Source of the DNA: Isoetes taiwanensis
Lineage: Eukaryota; Streptophyta; Lycopodiopsida; Isoetales; Isoetaceae
Assembly: GCA_021234155.1 (NCBI GenBank)
Contig: JAJEKV010000046.1
Span: forward strand, 3,099,510 to 3,163,509
Direction of reading: 5' to 3'
DNA: 64,000 nt
Shown: positions 11,913 to 24,100 of the stretch, in pieces
Position numbering within the stretch: position 1 is the stretch's first letter
Layout of the letters: the number at the start of each line of letters is the position of its first letter
Made by a program: the position numbers and the translations under genes
The notes under the pieces: model-generated
The model's database searches: none
Told to the model about the DNA's origin: nothing
Seen by the model: the letters and a program-made list of their open reading frames with translations, nothing else

Positions 11913-12763
11913 CTTTTTGTTTGCATTCCATATATATCGTCTAAGATTTGCAGCTCATTCTTCCTTAAAGATCTGAGGGTGCGGGTCCGTGGCAACCATT
12001 TAGCAAGGTCATCAGTAGAAATAGACACTGGTTCTACCTTATGAAGCAATGCCTGCAATAAACCATAATTAAAGCCATGATATTCAATTTCATCCATTGA
12101 AGGATTAGAAATACCTTATGAGACACATCGGATGATAATAGAACTCTAACCGAGAACAGAAAGTTAAGACAAGGACGCCACAAGCACAAAATGCTAGGCA
12201 AATAGATTGAACTGTCATCCAACCAGTTTTTACTCTAGACACTATTTCACTAACCTGTTATGGATGGTCAACTATTCTTTAAAGAACCTGGGTGTTGCTA
12301 ATTTGCATATTTCGGGGTAAACTGTAAATGAATAGTGAAATTCAGCGCTATCTAGTTGCTGGGTTGAACAGATCGATTTATTAGGCTGACAATATATTTA
12401 GCAAAGAAGATATGGATATGCAAACTACTGTATGAACTGGGATGGATCTAAAACCATACCTGTACTGCAAGTCCTGAAGGCTTATTTATGACAATTATGT
12501 TATTGTCCTGAAACAGTAAAACATATCAGAATACTTGCTTATCCCAGATGTGCACAGTTTCCCCACAAATTGCAAGTTGCACTATAGATCCTTACCTTAT
12601 AAAGAACTAATTCTCTGAGCCATTCTAGCTCAACTTTAGAAGCCTTATCAACTCTTTTCTTACTCTGGTCGACGCCTGGCTCCTTTCTGTCAACCCTTTC
12701 TTTGACAACACTATGGGGAATGTGCAAGATAGACCCCTCTTTCAACACTAATTTATCAGCGAC
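11913..12763 (-). pseudogene. RluA-type RNA pseudouridine synthase fragment
   Basis: Two minus-strand exons are clear. Exon 12763-12596 encodes VADKLVLKEGSILHIPHS... and ends in WLRELVLYK. Exon 12507-12460 encodes DNNIIVINKPSGLAVQ with AG acceptor and GT donor, phase 0 on both sides. The latter is the family's N-terminal core motif (D-x-x-hhVhNKP-x-G-h-hh). A third phase-compatible exon at 12052-11913 (ALLHKVEPVSISTDDLAKW...) follows but is not a part I recognise. The catalytic HRLD motif is not visible, so the gene is incomplete. Family members convert uridine to pseudouridine in RNA, and plant copies often act in organelles. It lies just downstream of the PPR fragment on the same strand. 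Confidence 0.6.
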
Positions 12764-12990
12764 CTAGAGAGAAAAGATAGATAAGACAAAGTTAATGAAA
12801 TGTAGAAAGAAGCAGACATTTGCAAGCTACAGATGCTTTATGTTCACAACATTAGTTGCACATACAGAAAAGCAAAATAACCTTGTATTTTGAAAACAAG
12901 CTCAAACAGGAGCCTAGAGATAGAGGGATTGAACATAAGAAGTCAATAATTAAGACATTTGATATAAAGAAGTGTTGAACATGATAACAG

Positions 12991-14400
12991 TCATTGTAAA
13001 ATACCCCAAGACAATGCACCTCTACATGGCAACTTCTCAAAGATCTCGTGTGCCTCCTTTAAATTCCCACATCTGAAATACATATAAACAAGGGCACTTC
13101 CCATCATATCATCCACTTGCAATTTGCTCTGCATGATTTCTTCATGAATGAGCCTGCCTTGTTCTACAGCTGCACATGATTTTAAGAGGTTTAGATATGT
13201 GATATCCGTTGGCTTGATTCCTTCCTGCTTCATCGTATTGTAGCAGTCCAAAGCAAGTTCACTTTCTTCCTGTTGGGAATATCCAGCAATTAGTGCACCC
13301 CATGACACTTCGTCTAACTTCAATATCCTACTGAACTTCTTGTGTGCTTCCTGAAGGCTCCCAGATTTGGCATACATGTCAATCAATGTACTTCCTAAAA
13401 TGGCATCCATATCAAGCCCGCATTCAATTATTACCTGATGGATGGATCTACCATGATATATTGCACCCAGGCTTGCACATGCTTTCAAAACACTCAAAAA
13501 GGTACAAGGAGTTGGTTGCATACCTTCATATTGCATCTCAGCAAAGCATTCAAATGCAAGATAACATTCACCATGTTGTGCATACCCTGCAATCATCGCA
13601 CCCCACAGCACTGTATCTTTGTTTTGCAAAGCAGCAAAAGCTTTATGCATCTCCACTAGCGAACCACATTTTGCATACATCTCAACAAGGGTGCTACCCA
13701 GGATAGAATCCAAGCCAAGTCCAGCTTTCAGAATCTTCTCGTGCATGGTTCTGCCTTGCACTATGGTCTTGATATCACCACAGGCTTTGATGGCAGACAC
13801 AAACGTAATTCTGTCCGGTCTTATATCTTCTTGATGCATAACTTCATACAATTTTAGAGCAGGAGAGGATTGACTATGCTGGGTATGTCCTGTCATCAAT
13901 GCATTCCAAGACACTACATCTCGGTTTAGCAAAGTGTCAAAAACCCTATGTGCCTCCTTTAAACTTCCAGATTTGGCATACATATCAATAACAGTATTCC
14001 CTATTATCACATCTGTTTGTAGTGCAGCACTTTTGACAATCAGAGAGTGGCAAAGTCTACCATGAGGAACATATAGCATTTTAGTGCATGACTTGAGGAC
14101 AGCAATTTGGACATATTTGTCCCTTTTTATATCTAGTTGTAACAACATATGGTTTAACTCAAAGGCCATCTCTCCCTGTCTAAGCTTAGAACAAGCCAGC
14201 ATAATTGCTCTCCATGTATAAACTGTTGGCTTAGCAATCCGATTAAATGAGTAATTTGCTTCCTACAAACTTCCATGATGGGCAAATAGTCGAATGAGAT
14301 AATCCCCCAAAACAGAAACAAATTCAAGCCCATTGTTGGCCATGTACAAATATATTTTCATGGCTGCTTCTCATTGAAGGAACAGGATTTTGACTTTGTA
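12991..14400 (-). pseudogene. PPR protein (L/P/S-type repeats), truncated
   Basis: A 403-codon open frame (14202-12991) carries about ten pentatricopeptide repeats. Recurrent signatures are GNTVIDMYAKSGSLKEAHRVF, RDVVSWNALMTGHTQH, P-x-x-x-TFVSAIKACG and GR-x-x-H. The arrangement is the mixed long/short type of land-plant PLS proteins that bind organellar RNA. The same frame continues upstream to about 14,400 (NGLEFVSVLGDYLIRLFAHHGSL...) through one TAG at 14263-14265, where repeats normally have a polar residue such as Q or K. The 3' end stops after ALSWGILQ inside a repeat with no E or DYW domain, and no organelle targeting peptide can be defined. It is a decayed or captured copy. Confidence 0.85.
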
Positions 14401-15560
14401 TTCTTTTCTTAACTTGAATATGTTTGTATCAATCTTCCCTGCAATCCTGGTCCTGGTATATTACTAATGGACATGGACATCATCATAAAGGTTCTTGGCA
14501 CGTGTTATCAGAAGAACAAGGTTCACCTTCCTTCTGTAAACAAGGCTGTTGTGGTTCACGAAAATGTGCTAATAGTTTTCAGCATAAGAACAACAGCGCA
14601 AATGAAAATCTTGACAATAAGAAAAGAGAGAGAAGTACAGAATCTGCAACTCATGTGCATAAACACGGAGTTAGAAGTCAAAGCAAAAGAAGCTTTGGAA
14701 GTTTTGATCGAAGTTGGTCACCCCAAAGGAAGCATAAAAAGAGCAGATTTGTTGGGTCAAGGTGCCAGCTTGTTTCTATCTTGTTAATGCCTTAAACTCC
14801 TTTAAACGGGAGGAGCTTTATTATATGCAGGACGGTCATATCTGCATTGATAATTTGCTTGTCCCTCTGCCAAAAGGAGAGAGAACTGTCTGCTGTTTCA
14901 TTATCTGATTAGTTGTTTGTTTTGAAGACGAGAAAGGTTTTCTTTCACGGCTGTTAATCCTGTATAGACCACACAGGCTTGTTTTGGGGGATTGAAACAA
15001 TCAATAAGTATAATGTCGCTTCTCGAAGGACATTAGTAATCTTCACAATACTTTAGAGTTGGCTTAGTCAGACAGGCTGTAATAAAAGGAAAGTATGTGA
15101 CTCTTTGCTTTTGCTACTTAAACTGTTCATAATTGTATATCCTTTACAGTTGAAATGTTGTTTTACAGCAGTCATTCACCTAGGAGCAGGAGCAGGACGC
15201 CACACAGGGCATTTGGATGGTATGAAGGCACTTTCAGCTAACCTGCTCAAAAGATGCATACAAAAATCTGTACATATAAAAAATAGCATTGTCTGATTGA
15301 GATGGAATAACACCTTGGTATTTGCTGCCAAATTTTTAGGATCTAAGATGGGAATTTGCTGCCAGGCTTGCTATCCAGGAAATCCTAAAGCATCCACTTT
15401 CAAACTTCTGAAGACAGAAAGACAGAAAATTATTAATGCCTACTCTACTTATAGTCACACCCGAGAGTTCTTTGCCCACCCCAGATTAGGCGCCGAAGAA
15501 TGCAAGAGAAGCAAGAAGAATTTCCCGCTTCCACCGAGATTTGGATCATGCGTTCACTCA
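14401..15560. other. Unassigned DNA with possible exon remnants
   Basis: Two overlapping plus-strand frames (14424-14795 and 14467-14787) are open for over 100 codons. The first is rich in S, K, R and H (KNNSANENLDNKKRERS). Neither shows a domain I know. The rest to 15,560 is AT-rich without a clear gene. Confidence 0.3.
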
Positions 15561-15564
15561 CGAC

Positions 15565-15640
15565 GAAATTTTATTTTGTCCCGGGTGACAATAGGAAATT
15601 TGTCACGACTGCACCAATATTCACGCGTGACAATGTTTTT
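15565..15640. repeat. Stray CACTA subterminal-type motifs
   Basis: ATTTTGTCCCGGGTGACAAT, TTTGTCACGACTG and CACGCGTGACAATG lie within 75 bp. They match the motif filling both ends of the large CACTA element, yet sit about 8 kb inside it. No terminal CACTA or duplication is seen beside them. Confidence 0.6.
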
Positions 15641-15934
15641 TGTTTTTTTTTAATGGTCCATAGGCTACCATAGCCTAGATTATCTACTCTTATATAATTT
15701 ATTCACACCAAGATTCGATTCTTTGATGCTCTTGATTCCCGAGTGGGGAAAAAAATAGGGGGAAAAAAAAAAAAAATTCTCCCCTCCGACAAATAAGCAT
15801 TGCCTTACCTCTCCCTATAGCCATAGCCGCCGTTTTAGCTCTCTGGTGCCATAGCCCCGCCGCAAGCTTTATTCCGGGCTAGGTCGGGCCAGCCCTGCGA
15901 AGTTTCTTTGTGGTGATATGGCGCCGCTTTTTCC
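15641..15934. other. Spacer with poly-A run
   Basis: AT-rich DNA with a long A run at about 15,763-15,776. No gene is visible. Confidence 0.3.
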
Positions 15935-16473
15935 TCATTCTCCTAAAACAACTATTTTTTTGAGGGCACCGCCTTGAGAAAACCATGGCAACATGATCCG
16001 GTCCAGCATCAAGATTGCACAATCAAGCTCCACATGCTGGCTGGCAAGAAGGACAAGGGGTTGCACAAAAACAGGGCACGGATCTGCACGCCATGAGACA
16101 TGCAGCCCTACTTTTGCTGCAATCTCCCTAATCACCCCCATTTCGTTTATCATTGGCATCTCAGGTTAGATTACTGAGCCCATCAGAAAGTTGCATCGAG
16201 CTTCTGTTTAAGAATTTCCGGGGAGGTGGCCATTGGACCAGGAGTTCTGAGGGAGTGGTTCTTCTTGGTATGCAGGGAAATTTTTAATCCACAAAACGCC
16301 CTCTTTCTCTCATGTCCAGCTGATTGCAGGAGGTTCTTTCCTAATCCAGGTATATGAGGTGTTTTATTGTTGTGTTGGTTACTGCATGATTGCTTGATCG
16401 ATGTAGCAATAGGGGATTGCTCGAGTCCATTGGTGATAATGGCACAAGATACTGGTTTATCAGACACTAGCAA
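15935..16473 (-). pseudogene. Possible retroelement polyprotein remnant
   Basis: Minus-strand frames (16473-16183 and 16159-15935) read SCAIITNGLEQSPIATSIKQ, then HIPGLGKNLLQSAGHERK and further residues. The order of an ATNG-like piece followed by HIPGLGKNLL recalls the segment after the protease in Ty1/copia polyproteins (V-x-x-VPGL-x-x-NLLS). The likeness is short and the frames are separated by stops, so this is a weak call. Confidence 0.3.
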
Positions 16474-16840
16474 GCATGGAAGAATAGATTCGCGTTTCTA
16501 TTCTTTTCGAAACTTTTAGAAACCAAGATGATCGATACGCCAGATTCTTTAAAGAGATAATCAAAAAAGCCAAAAAAAACAAAAAGCCAAAAAAACAAAA
16601 AGGTTAGTTCTAAAAAAGGAGTGGCCAAATCTAATTCTGTTGCATGAATCAAGAGAAGAGTAGCACAATCAAGAGTGGTGGATCAACCCAACTACTTTTG
16701 GCGCCAGATGGAAGCCGTTTTATACCATTTTCCGCTTATCTCTATCGCCATCTCTATTCTCTTGCTTTTCGATCCGAATTCTTCTTTCATCCATACTTCT
16801 TACGCAGGACCATACATCATGCCAAGGAGAGCAAGCTGCT

Positions 16841-19764
16841 TTGGGACCATACAAATTGTCCTTGACAAGGTTGGAAAAGGATGTGTGTCCTGTGAGTTGG
16901 AAGTGCAAATCTTTTTCCAATGTATTTATCTCCAGCACTACCAGAGTTAAAACCCATCTTACATTTGGTGGAAATGGCATTGGCAAATGTGTCAATGTGC
17001 CTCAGGATGTTAGAAGCCAGATCCTAGGAAATGAAGAAGCTTCATCTGTTGCAATTGCAGAGGATAATCCTCATGATAATCCTCATGCTAAACGGTCTAG
17101 AGTGGAAGAAGCTCCACAAGTTAGCATGCAAGGAGCACTTAAGCAGACCAAATTGGGAAAGGATAATGTTGGTTGGAGAAAAGCTAGAATAAAAGCTGCA
17201 AGAGTGGAGATCAGAAGATGCATTATTGAATGCAATTTAGCATTCAATGTCTTGAGAACTCCACAATGGAGGAAAATGGTAAATGCTATTGCCATGATTG
17301 GAGCACCTTACAAAGGATTGAACTATCAATCCTTGAGAACCAAAGAATTGGATTATGAGATCCAAGAAATTAACAAGCAGCTTCTCCCATTAAAAGAAAA
17401 GTGGAGGAAGTATGAATGCACCATCATATCCTCGATGGTTGGAGGACCGTGAGACAGGTCATATCATCAACATCATGATTTCTTCTTGTGTTGGTACTGT
17501 TTTCCATAAAGCTATTGATGTCTCAGCTGCATGAACAAAAGTATCTGGTCGTCTGATTGCCCGAGAGATAACTAAGGTAATACTTGAGATTGGTCCACAA
17601 AATGTTGTGCAGGTGATCACGGATAATGCATCAAATTGTAAGAAGGCAGGTAAGCTAATTGAAGAGGAGTTTCCAAGTGTTGTTTGGACACCTTGTGCTA
17701 GTCATTGCTTGGACCTGCTATTAGAAGATATTGGAGAGTTGCCATGGGTGAAAAAAGTGATTCGTGAAGCCAATGTGATTGTTAACTTCTTCACTACTAA
17801 ACCATCTGCTCTCTCAATTTTTAGGAAGTACAGCAGATTGGAGCTCTTGAAACCAGCAAACACAAGGTTTGCTTATGTGTATATCACATTGGAACGCTTG
17901 CAAAAGGTCCATGATGCCTTCATGCGAGCTGTTGTTTCGGAGGAATGGCAAAATATGAATGGCAAAAATGAAGATTCAGCAATATTTGTGCAAGGACTTT
18001 GCCTAGGTGCACAGTCCAACTTTTGGACTGATGTGAATGCCATTGTGATAGGCATGAAGCCCATTTATAGTGTCATACACCTTGCTGATAGAGAAGGCTG
18101 CACATTGGGTTTGCTATATGAATTTGTGGACCGTATCACTGAAGTCCTTCACAAGTTTGCTGCATCAAATCAGGGACTCAATCAAGAAAGGTATTCCATT
18201 CATTTGAATCATTGCAATGATGAAGTTTTATATGTGCATTCATTTTTATTCATCTTCTCTCCATTCCACTCTATTTTCTCTCTACTGTAGCCAGAGGGAC
18301 CATGAAGTTGAAAAGAAAGAGCGGGAAGGTTTTTAAATCCCTTAACGTACCATGAGGAAAAGTGGTAATAATAGGCCACATCTTTTGCATATTGGTTGGC
18401 TTTCCTGCTACTATAACCTGCAGTTTGAGTCTTAAAGTATATGATAGATATTGAAGCTAATATTATATGGCATGCATATCTATTAACATTCTGCATAGTG
18501 AGTAGAGAAACTGCCATACGCTCCATACTCCCAAGCAGCTGATTTCACAATGAAGAGCAGGACAAATAATGGATGAAATTTATACTCCAAGGTTCTCAAA
18601 AGCCTCCAAATTGGTTCAATTCTCTGATTTTGAAAGGGAACTTGGAACCTGTGTATGGAATCTCTGCTGCACATATCTTTGGCAGTTGATACCTTAATCT
18701 AGGAAGTCTTTGGCAGTTTGATTTCATGTGCATCCCATCGCATTTTGTTTTGCTAACTACTGATATTGTAGGGTACTTGAGTTCGAAGCTAATGAAGAGA
18801 TGGTATTGGTTCCACAAACCAATCCATGCTCATCCTACATCCACTCTTCAGATCTGAAGAGAAATACGAATTTGAAGAGCTCAATAAAGGATGGTTAGAA
18901 TACATCTCAAATGTTTATGACATTGAAGCTCAAGGTAGGTTACAGGAGCAGCTCCATACTTATCGTGATAGACTTGGTCTATTTGGTCTAGAAGCTGCAA
19001 ATAGGAGAGAGGGCATGCTAAAACCAATTACTTGGTGGGAAGCGTATGGATCTAGCACACCAGATTTACAAAGACTAGCCTTTAGAGTATTATCTCAGGT
19101 ATTTCTCTTCTTAAGCTTAATATTGAATGTGTTTTAGTTTTAGATTACTAAATTATGAAAATTGTAGGACTGTTCGTCAGGAGCTTGTGAGCGTAATTAA
19201 AGTTCTTACTCCTTGATTTATACAAAGATTCGAAACAAACTATCCACGGGACAGCTTGAGAGGCTTGTTTTTTGCAGGAAAAATCTGCGGATTCTTGAGA
19301 AATTTGGTCATTTGAACTTTGCAAAACAGATTAGTTAATGTTCCATAAAAAAAGAAAATATATTAATGCTTTATTTACTTACACATTGTATGCATTGTAT
19401 ACAGGTAAATCCAGATGAAATTGACATCTTCAAGCTCAAGGAAGGAACTCCAATTTCGGAACCAGCACATCAATATGTGTATCTTCAACTCTTGAATGAG
19501 AATGACAGTGCACATTCTATGATAACAAGAGCTAGAGGAAGAAGAACATCTGATCTGGATTTTGCAATTGAGAATGACAACAATAACACTGCTGGGATAG
19601 AAGATTCCAGCAGCGAGGAAGAGGATGGTGCAGAAATTCTAGGTGAAGAGTTCGAGATAGATCTTGATGATCTAATTGCGGAGTTGGATGAAGACGAGGA
19701 CAATGAAGAAGAGTATGGATCAGATGATTCAGAAGGAGGGGACACAGAAATCTTAGAAGAGTAA
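16841..19764 (+). pseudogene. hAT transposase (BED finger, DUF659, dimerisation domain), broken
   Basis: Domains appear in order on the plus strand. A BED-like finger comes first (C-P-V-S-W-K-C...THL near 16,890-16,980). The DUF659 start follows (FNVLRTPQWRKMVNAIAMIG, 17,250-17,440). Then come GTVFHKAIDVS and VVQVITDNASNCKKAGKLI (17,480-17,660), CASHCLDLLLEDIG, a likely intron at 18192-18770, WWEAYGSSTPDLQRLAFRVLSQ at the dimerisation domain, another intron, DCSSGACERN with KLSTGQLERLVFCRKNLR, and an acidic tail (19390-19764). A frameshift near 17,450, a stop at about 17,533, a frame change near 18,820 and a stop where ACERNW should have its tryptophan disable it. DUF659-type hAT proteins are common in plants. 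Confidence 0.85.
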
Positions 19765-19773
19765 ACGACTGTA

Positions 19774-19945
19774 TGAGTTTCAGCCAAAGCATTCTTGGAT
19801 TGTTTTTATAGTGATCAGAATTGTAAGTTTTCTATCATGAATATAGGAGTTTCAGCCAAAGCATTCTTGAATTGTTTTTAGAGTGAATCAGAATTGTAAG
19901 TTTTCTATCATGAATATATGAGTTTCAGCCAAAGCATTCAATTGT
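19774..19945. repeat. Short tandem repeat after the hAT gene
   Basis: Two and a half copies of a unit of about 75 bp beginning GAGTTTCAGCCAAAGCATTC lie just past the hAT stop codon. The copies start near 19,774, 19,848 and 19,920. Confidence 0.85.
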
Positions 19946-20782
19946 TATGAATTGTGAAATTACGTTTCTTAAACAGTGACGTTTCTTAAAAAAATAAGAA
20001 ACTGATAGAATCTGGTTTCTGAAAGTACAGTTTCTAATTGCGTTTCTTAAAAGTGTGCAACCATGCCAGCAAGTACTGTCCTATTAGAAAGGTATGCTAG
20101 CAACTTCAAATTTTATTCCTAGATATATTGTTGTATTGGAAACCTGTTTTATGACAGATATGGACGTGTTCAAACAGGTATTTTCTTGTCTGGAGGTGCA
20201 GCAAACGGTCTTCTGGAATTGGGCATGGAAGATATATCATTTACCCAACCTTCTTATTAAGACTGGCAAAATTGAGAATTCTTTCTTTCTGTGCTTTAGC
20301 AGTGACTCCACAGGAATGAGACAGAGGACAACATTATTTCTCAACAAGTACTTAACTATTTTATGCTACTTCAATCATTACTACCAGATTTGTTGTTCAC
20401 ACCATGGAACTGAAAGGGATGTTCATTATCTTAGTATAGATGGCATTCAAGTTGAAGGAACATTGATATAAGCCACGTGTAGTGCAATCTTCCATACAGG
20501 AACACCCCTGGGTTACTTGCTATTACCACTTCAGTAAGAAGTGCTTTGGTCTGTTTGATTTCGTCAGATCAGATCCTGTTGATTTATTGGTGATATGTTT
20601 GCAGTATTGGCGATATGTCTAGCAGTATTGGAGACAGATTCTGTGGCAACAATTGGCCATATGTATCTTCAAATTTATATCCAAAATTATGTAAATTAAG
20701 ACAGGATACTGGTTTATCAGACACCAGCAAGTACTGTCTTATTTTGGGACCTTGTTGTGGACATGTTGTCTAGATTTTTAGT
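19946..20782. other. Unassigned DNA, probably hAT 3' flank
   Basis: No recognisable gene. The phrase CAGCAAGTACTGTC occurs at about 20,068 and again at 20,727. The segment GATACTGGTTTATCAGACAC at 20,706 repeats one at 16,449 on the other side of the hAT gene. Confidence 0.35.
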
Positions 20783-21118
20783 TTGTTTATGAGACAACAT
20801 GAGAATGAAAATGATGAAGACATTGTTGCAAAATTGGAGTTGAGGCATGTGCTTGATGACTTATTGGATGAGAAAGAATTGCATGAGGAAGCTAAGGTGG
20901 AACATAATGTGCTTATCGATGGTAAGCAAATATGCAAAGCCACTCTTGTAAGCCAACTCAATGGCAACCCCTGGCTCTCAAAAGATAGATTGACAAGAGT
21001 GAAGAATCGGGTTTTTGCAATTGATTGCAAGAAGAAGTTGAATGCGACAACATTGCTTGGGATTGGATCAGATTGTGCGCTTTATTTTGAAATTGAAAAT
21101 GAGACACAATGTTTTTAA
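20783..21118 (+). CDS. Hypothetical ORF, 111 codons
   Basis: An acidic start (NENDEDIVAKLELRHVLDDL) leads to NPWLSKDRLTRVKNRVFAI and TTLLGIGSDCALYFE. The phrases look like conserved protein rather than chance sequence, and I suspect a transposon-borne family, but I cannot name it. It starts within AT-rich DNA with no neighbour on the same strand close enough to suggest an exon partner. It may be a fragment. Confidence 0.35.
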   Translation: MFMRQHENENDEDIVAKLELRHVLDDLLDEKELHEEAKVEHNVLIDGKQICKATLVSQLNGNPWLSKDRLTRVKNRVFAIDCKKKLNATTLLGIGSDCALYFEIENETQCF

Positions 21119-24100
21119 CTAGAAATATGAAAGGCAAAATGTCTCATATAAAAAGTTTGGTATTTGGGTAGAGTGTTAAGCATGAGAAGAAAGTTGGGAA
21201 ATGCATGGAAGGAAACTTACGAACTAAAGTTGATCTAGATGTGACCGACCATCTTATAATGTTGAGCTAAACTTAGGTTGGTACAAAGAGCACGATCTAT
21301 AAGAGGATCTATCTAAAATGGTTCACATATGATTTGACAGATAATCATCTGATATCTCTTGAGTCTATCATTGCACTTGCTTGCTTAACATATGAGCCAT
21401 CCACAAATAGGTACACACTAGACGAATGACAAACTACAATTTGAAAAATTTGTTAATGATGAGTTGAAAGGTGCGGTTTTTTCTATCCTCAATATGTTTG
21501 TTTCTGTCTTGGCCTCCAAATACTCATTCAATTGTTCTACTTTTGCTAGAAAAAAAAAAGGAAAAAAACTTGTATGACTTGTTGCTTTGGCGATCGGGTT
21601 TCCTTTCAAACTTCAAGGATATTTTTAAACTTATGCCATGGAATCAAGATGTTAGAACATAATGGCTTTGATATTTTATGTTTTGGGCTTTAAGTTTGTG
21701 CTTTGCATTGTGGATCCAGTTTAAAAATGTGTCTTTTGGACAAACTCTTTGCTAATTGCTAAATGCATTTCTATCACCAAGTTCAAGTTTTTCAAATCAT
21801 AAATATTTAGTTTTAATAAGGACAATAATAAGAATAAGAATGGAAAAAAAAACGTATACATAAGAAAAGGGTTGCTACATAATGTATTTTTTTAATTGTA
21901 AATGTATGATATAATGCATTTTCTTGCAATTAACTAGTCGATTACAAGGGGTTTTTATATAAATGTGTCGAATGTTCTAATAGGTTTTTGGCCAACACGA
22001 GAACGCATGGGCATATTCGCATGTAGTATAGGTGAACCCCCTTAAGATTAACCCATGGCCACCTTAACCCATTTTGGTTAATGTGGCCGTAGTTTTAGTC
22101 AACATACAATTACAACAATAATAGAGTTCAATAGTATGATATAATATATTTCAAAGGTAATACAAGGCTAATGGTAATTCAATCAAAAACAACTTGAACC
22201 ATGAGAATTTGATGGCCTCTTGCACCGACGCCTTTAGGGTAACCGGGGCTCTTCCGGTAGCTCCCACCACAACATGTGGTGAGGACTTATACCTTGCATC
22301 AAACCCCTTATTTACATCTTTGCATATGAGACGGGATTCTCCAACTTGCGCGTGTCTCATAAGCTTTAACAAAATTGGGCTTCGGAGTGTTGCCTCGCCA
22401 CGGCGAAGTCCAAAGCCGCAATTTCTTCAATGCCTTGGCTTTATAATCGCCATTTTCAACTCAGCTATCATTTTTTGCCTTTGGTCACTGCAGCCGGCCT
22501 ATCATTGTCATCTATGTAATGCGGGGCTGGTTCAAGTTGATCTCACCTTTGTCCACTCTCTCGTATAAATAAAACGCGTGTAGCTACAATCAAATCACAA
22601 CCACAAATAAACAATTCATATGAAGGAAAAAGCGGATGCTCACTTGTAAATGTGTGGATATCCTCTATCCTTTCGAAGAATTGTTCCAACGCCCTCCCCG
22701 GCCAATTCAAGTGAACCACGACATCTTCAATAGTGTGAACATTGGGGACACCGCAGACTCTTCGAAGTCGCTCAAAGTTGCACGGTCCTCACCATGTTTC
22801 TTCGATTGCTTGATCTCAACTCAATTGAAACCCAATGAATTGCCTTAAACCCTAACCCACTCCATCCCATATATACCCTAAACCCATGACCGCTGTAGTG
22901 ACCGCTGTGGTGGACATTTTGAAAATCTATGGCCATATTAATCCCCTCGATTGATGGCCACATTAACCATGGGTGACCATGTGACATTACCCGAAATGGA
23001 AGTGAAATAAAATCGTCTAGTTAAGCTTGGTATGGCAACGTCGTGGCGGGCCAACTAAGTTGAAGGATAGAAAGCGATGATATGGATTCAACAACAGGGA
23101 CCTCTTGAAAATGATTCGGTTCAAGGGACTTTTGTTAGACACATTTTGGCGTGTTGCGATTAATCGGATTTGGCATGGCATGGCAAGTAGCATGGGATAT
23201 CCCGCATGGCTGCTCTCGCATGGCATCCTGCCCCATGAATGGGTTAATGCGGCGAGAACCCATGGCCATCAATCGGATGGATGGCGGGCATGGCAATGTA
23301 GTGGTTGATAACGGGAAATCTGGCCACATTAACCAGATCCCGCTTGAGATATACGGACTTCCTTCTCGGTAGTGGCATGGCTCCTCGTGCAAGGTATTGA
23401 GTTTTGTTAACTAATATGTTTTAAAGCTTTTGTTTACGGCAGCTTCAACAACAACAGTTTCGAATTCCTCTTGAAGGATCTGAAGTGTTTCAAGTTCCTG
23501 TTTGTTAGACCTGTTTGTTACGGCACGGCAGTTGCCATAGGCCTGAGTCTTTTACATCTGGAAAATTCCTTGTGATTGATCATTCTTTTTTCTTCCCATT
23601 TTCTCCAGGATCTGCTATGAGGAGTAAGCTATGGCAACTACTAGCATTTAAGCTGTGGAAGGAGAAACTGGCTGTCTGGCTGTGTTGTAGACATAACAAT
23701 GATTTCGGTAAAAGCTTGCCTTAACTTTTGTTCGTGTTGGCCGATTTACTACAGAGCCAGTTTTCCAGTAGAGGTTTCCATTTCGCAGGCTTCTTCAGGC
23801 AATAGAACTGGCAGCTATGTAGATATTGCCATAGATATTTTGTTCATAGCTTTTAAATATAGACAAGGGTCGTTTTCATTAACCCATTCAGTGATTAAAT
23901 TCGAACCCAACGCATCTTTGACTGGTTTTGGCTTTTGGGCTATGCCGGATTTGGGCGAATTTGCATAGGCCTACAGAAATCCAGAGCATGCAAGCAGATA
24001 GAAAAGTGCTTATACTTACTCGAAAGCAACTGGAATATATATTTGTTGATTGATTGGCATACAAAGGTGAACATGGCCCTGACGTTCCTTTTTTTGTATA

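Noticed and set aside
13344-13834. Plus-strand ORFs within the PPR region
   Set aside because: The real coding strand is minus, where the PPR repeats read clearly; these are shadows.
19485-19792. Serine-rich minus-strand ORFs
   Set aside because: They are the antisense of the acidic C-terminal tail of the hAT transposase.
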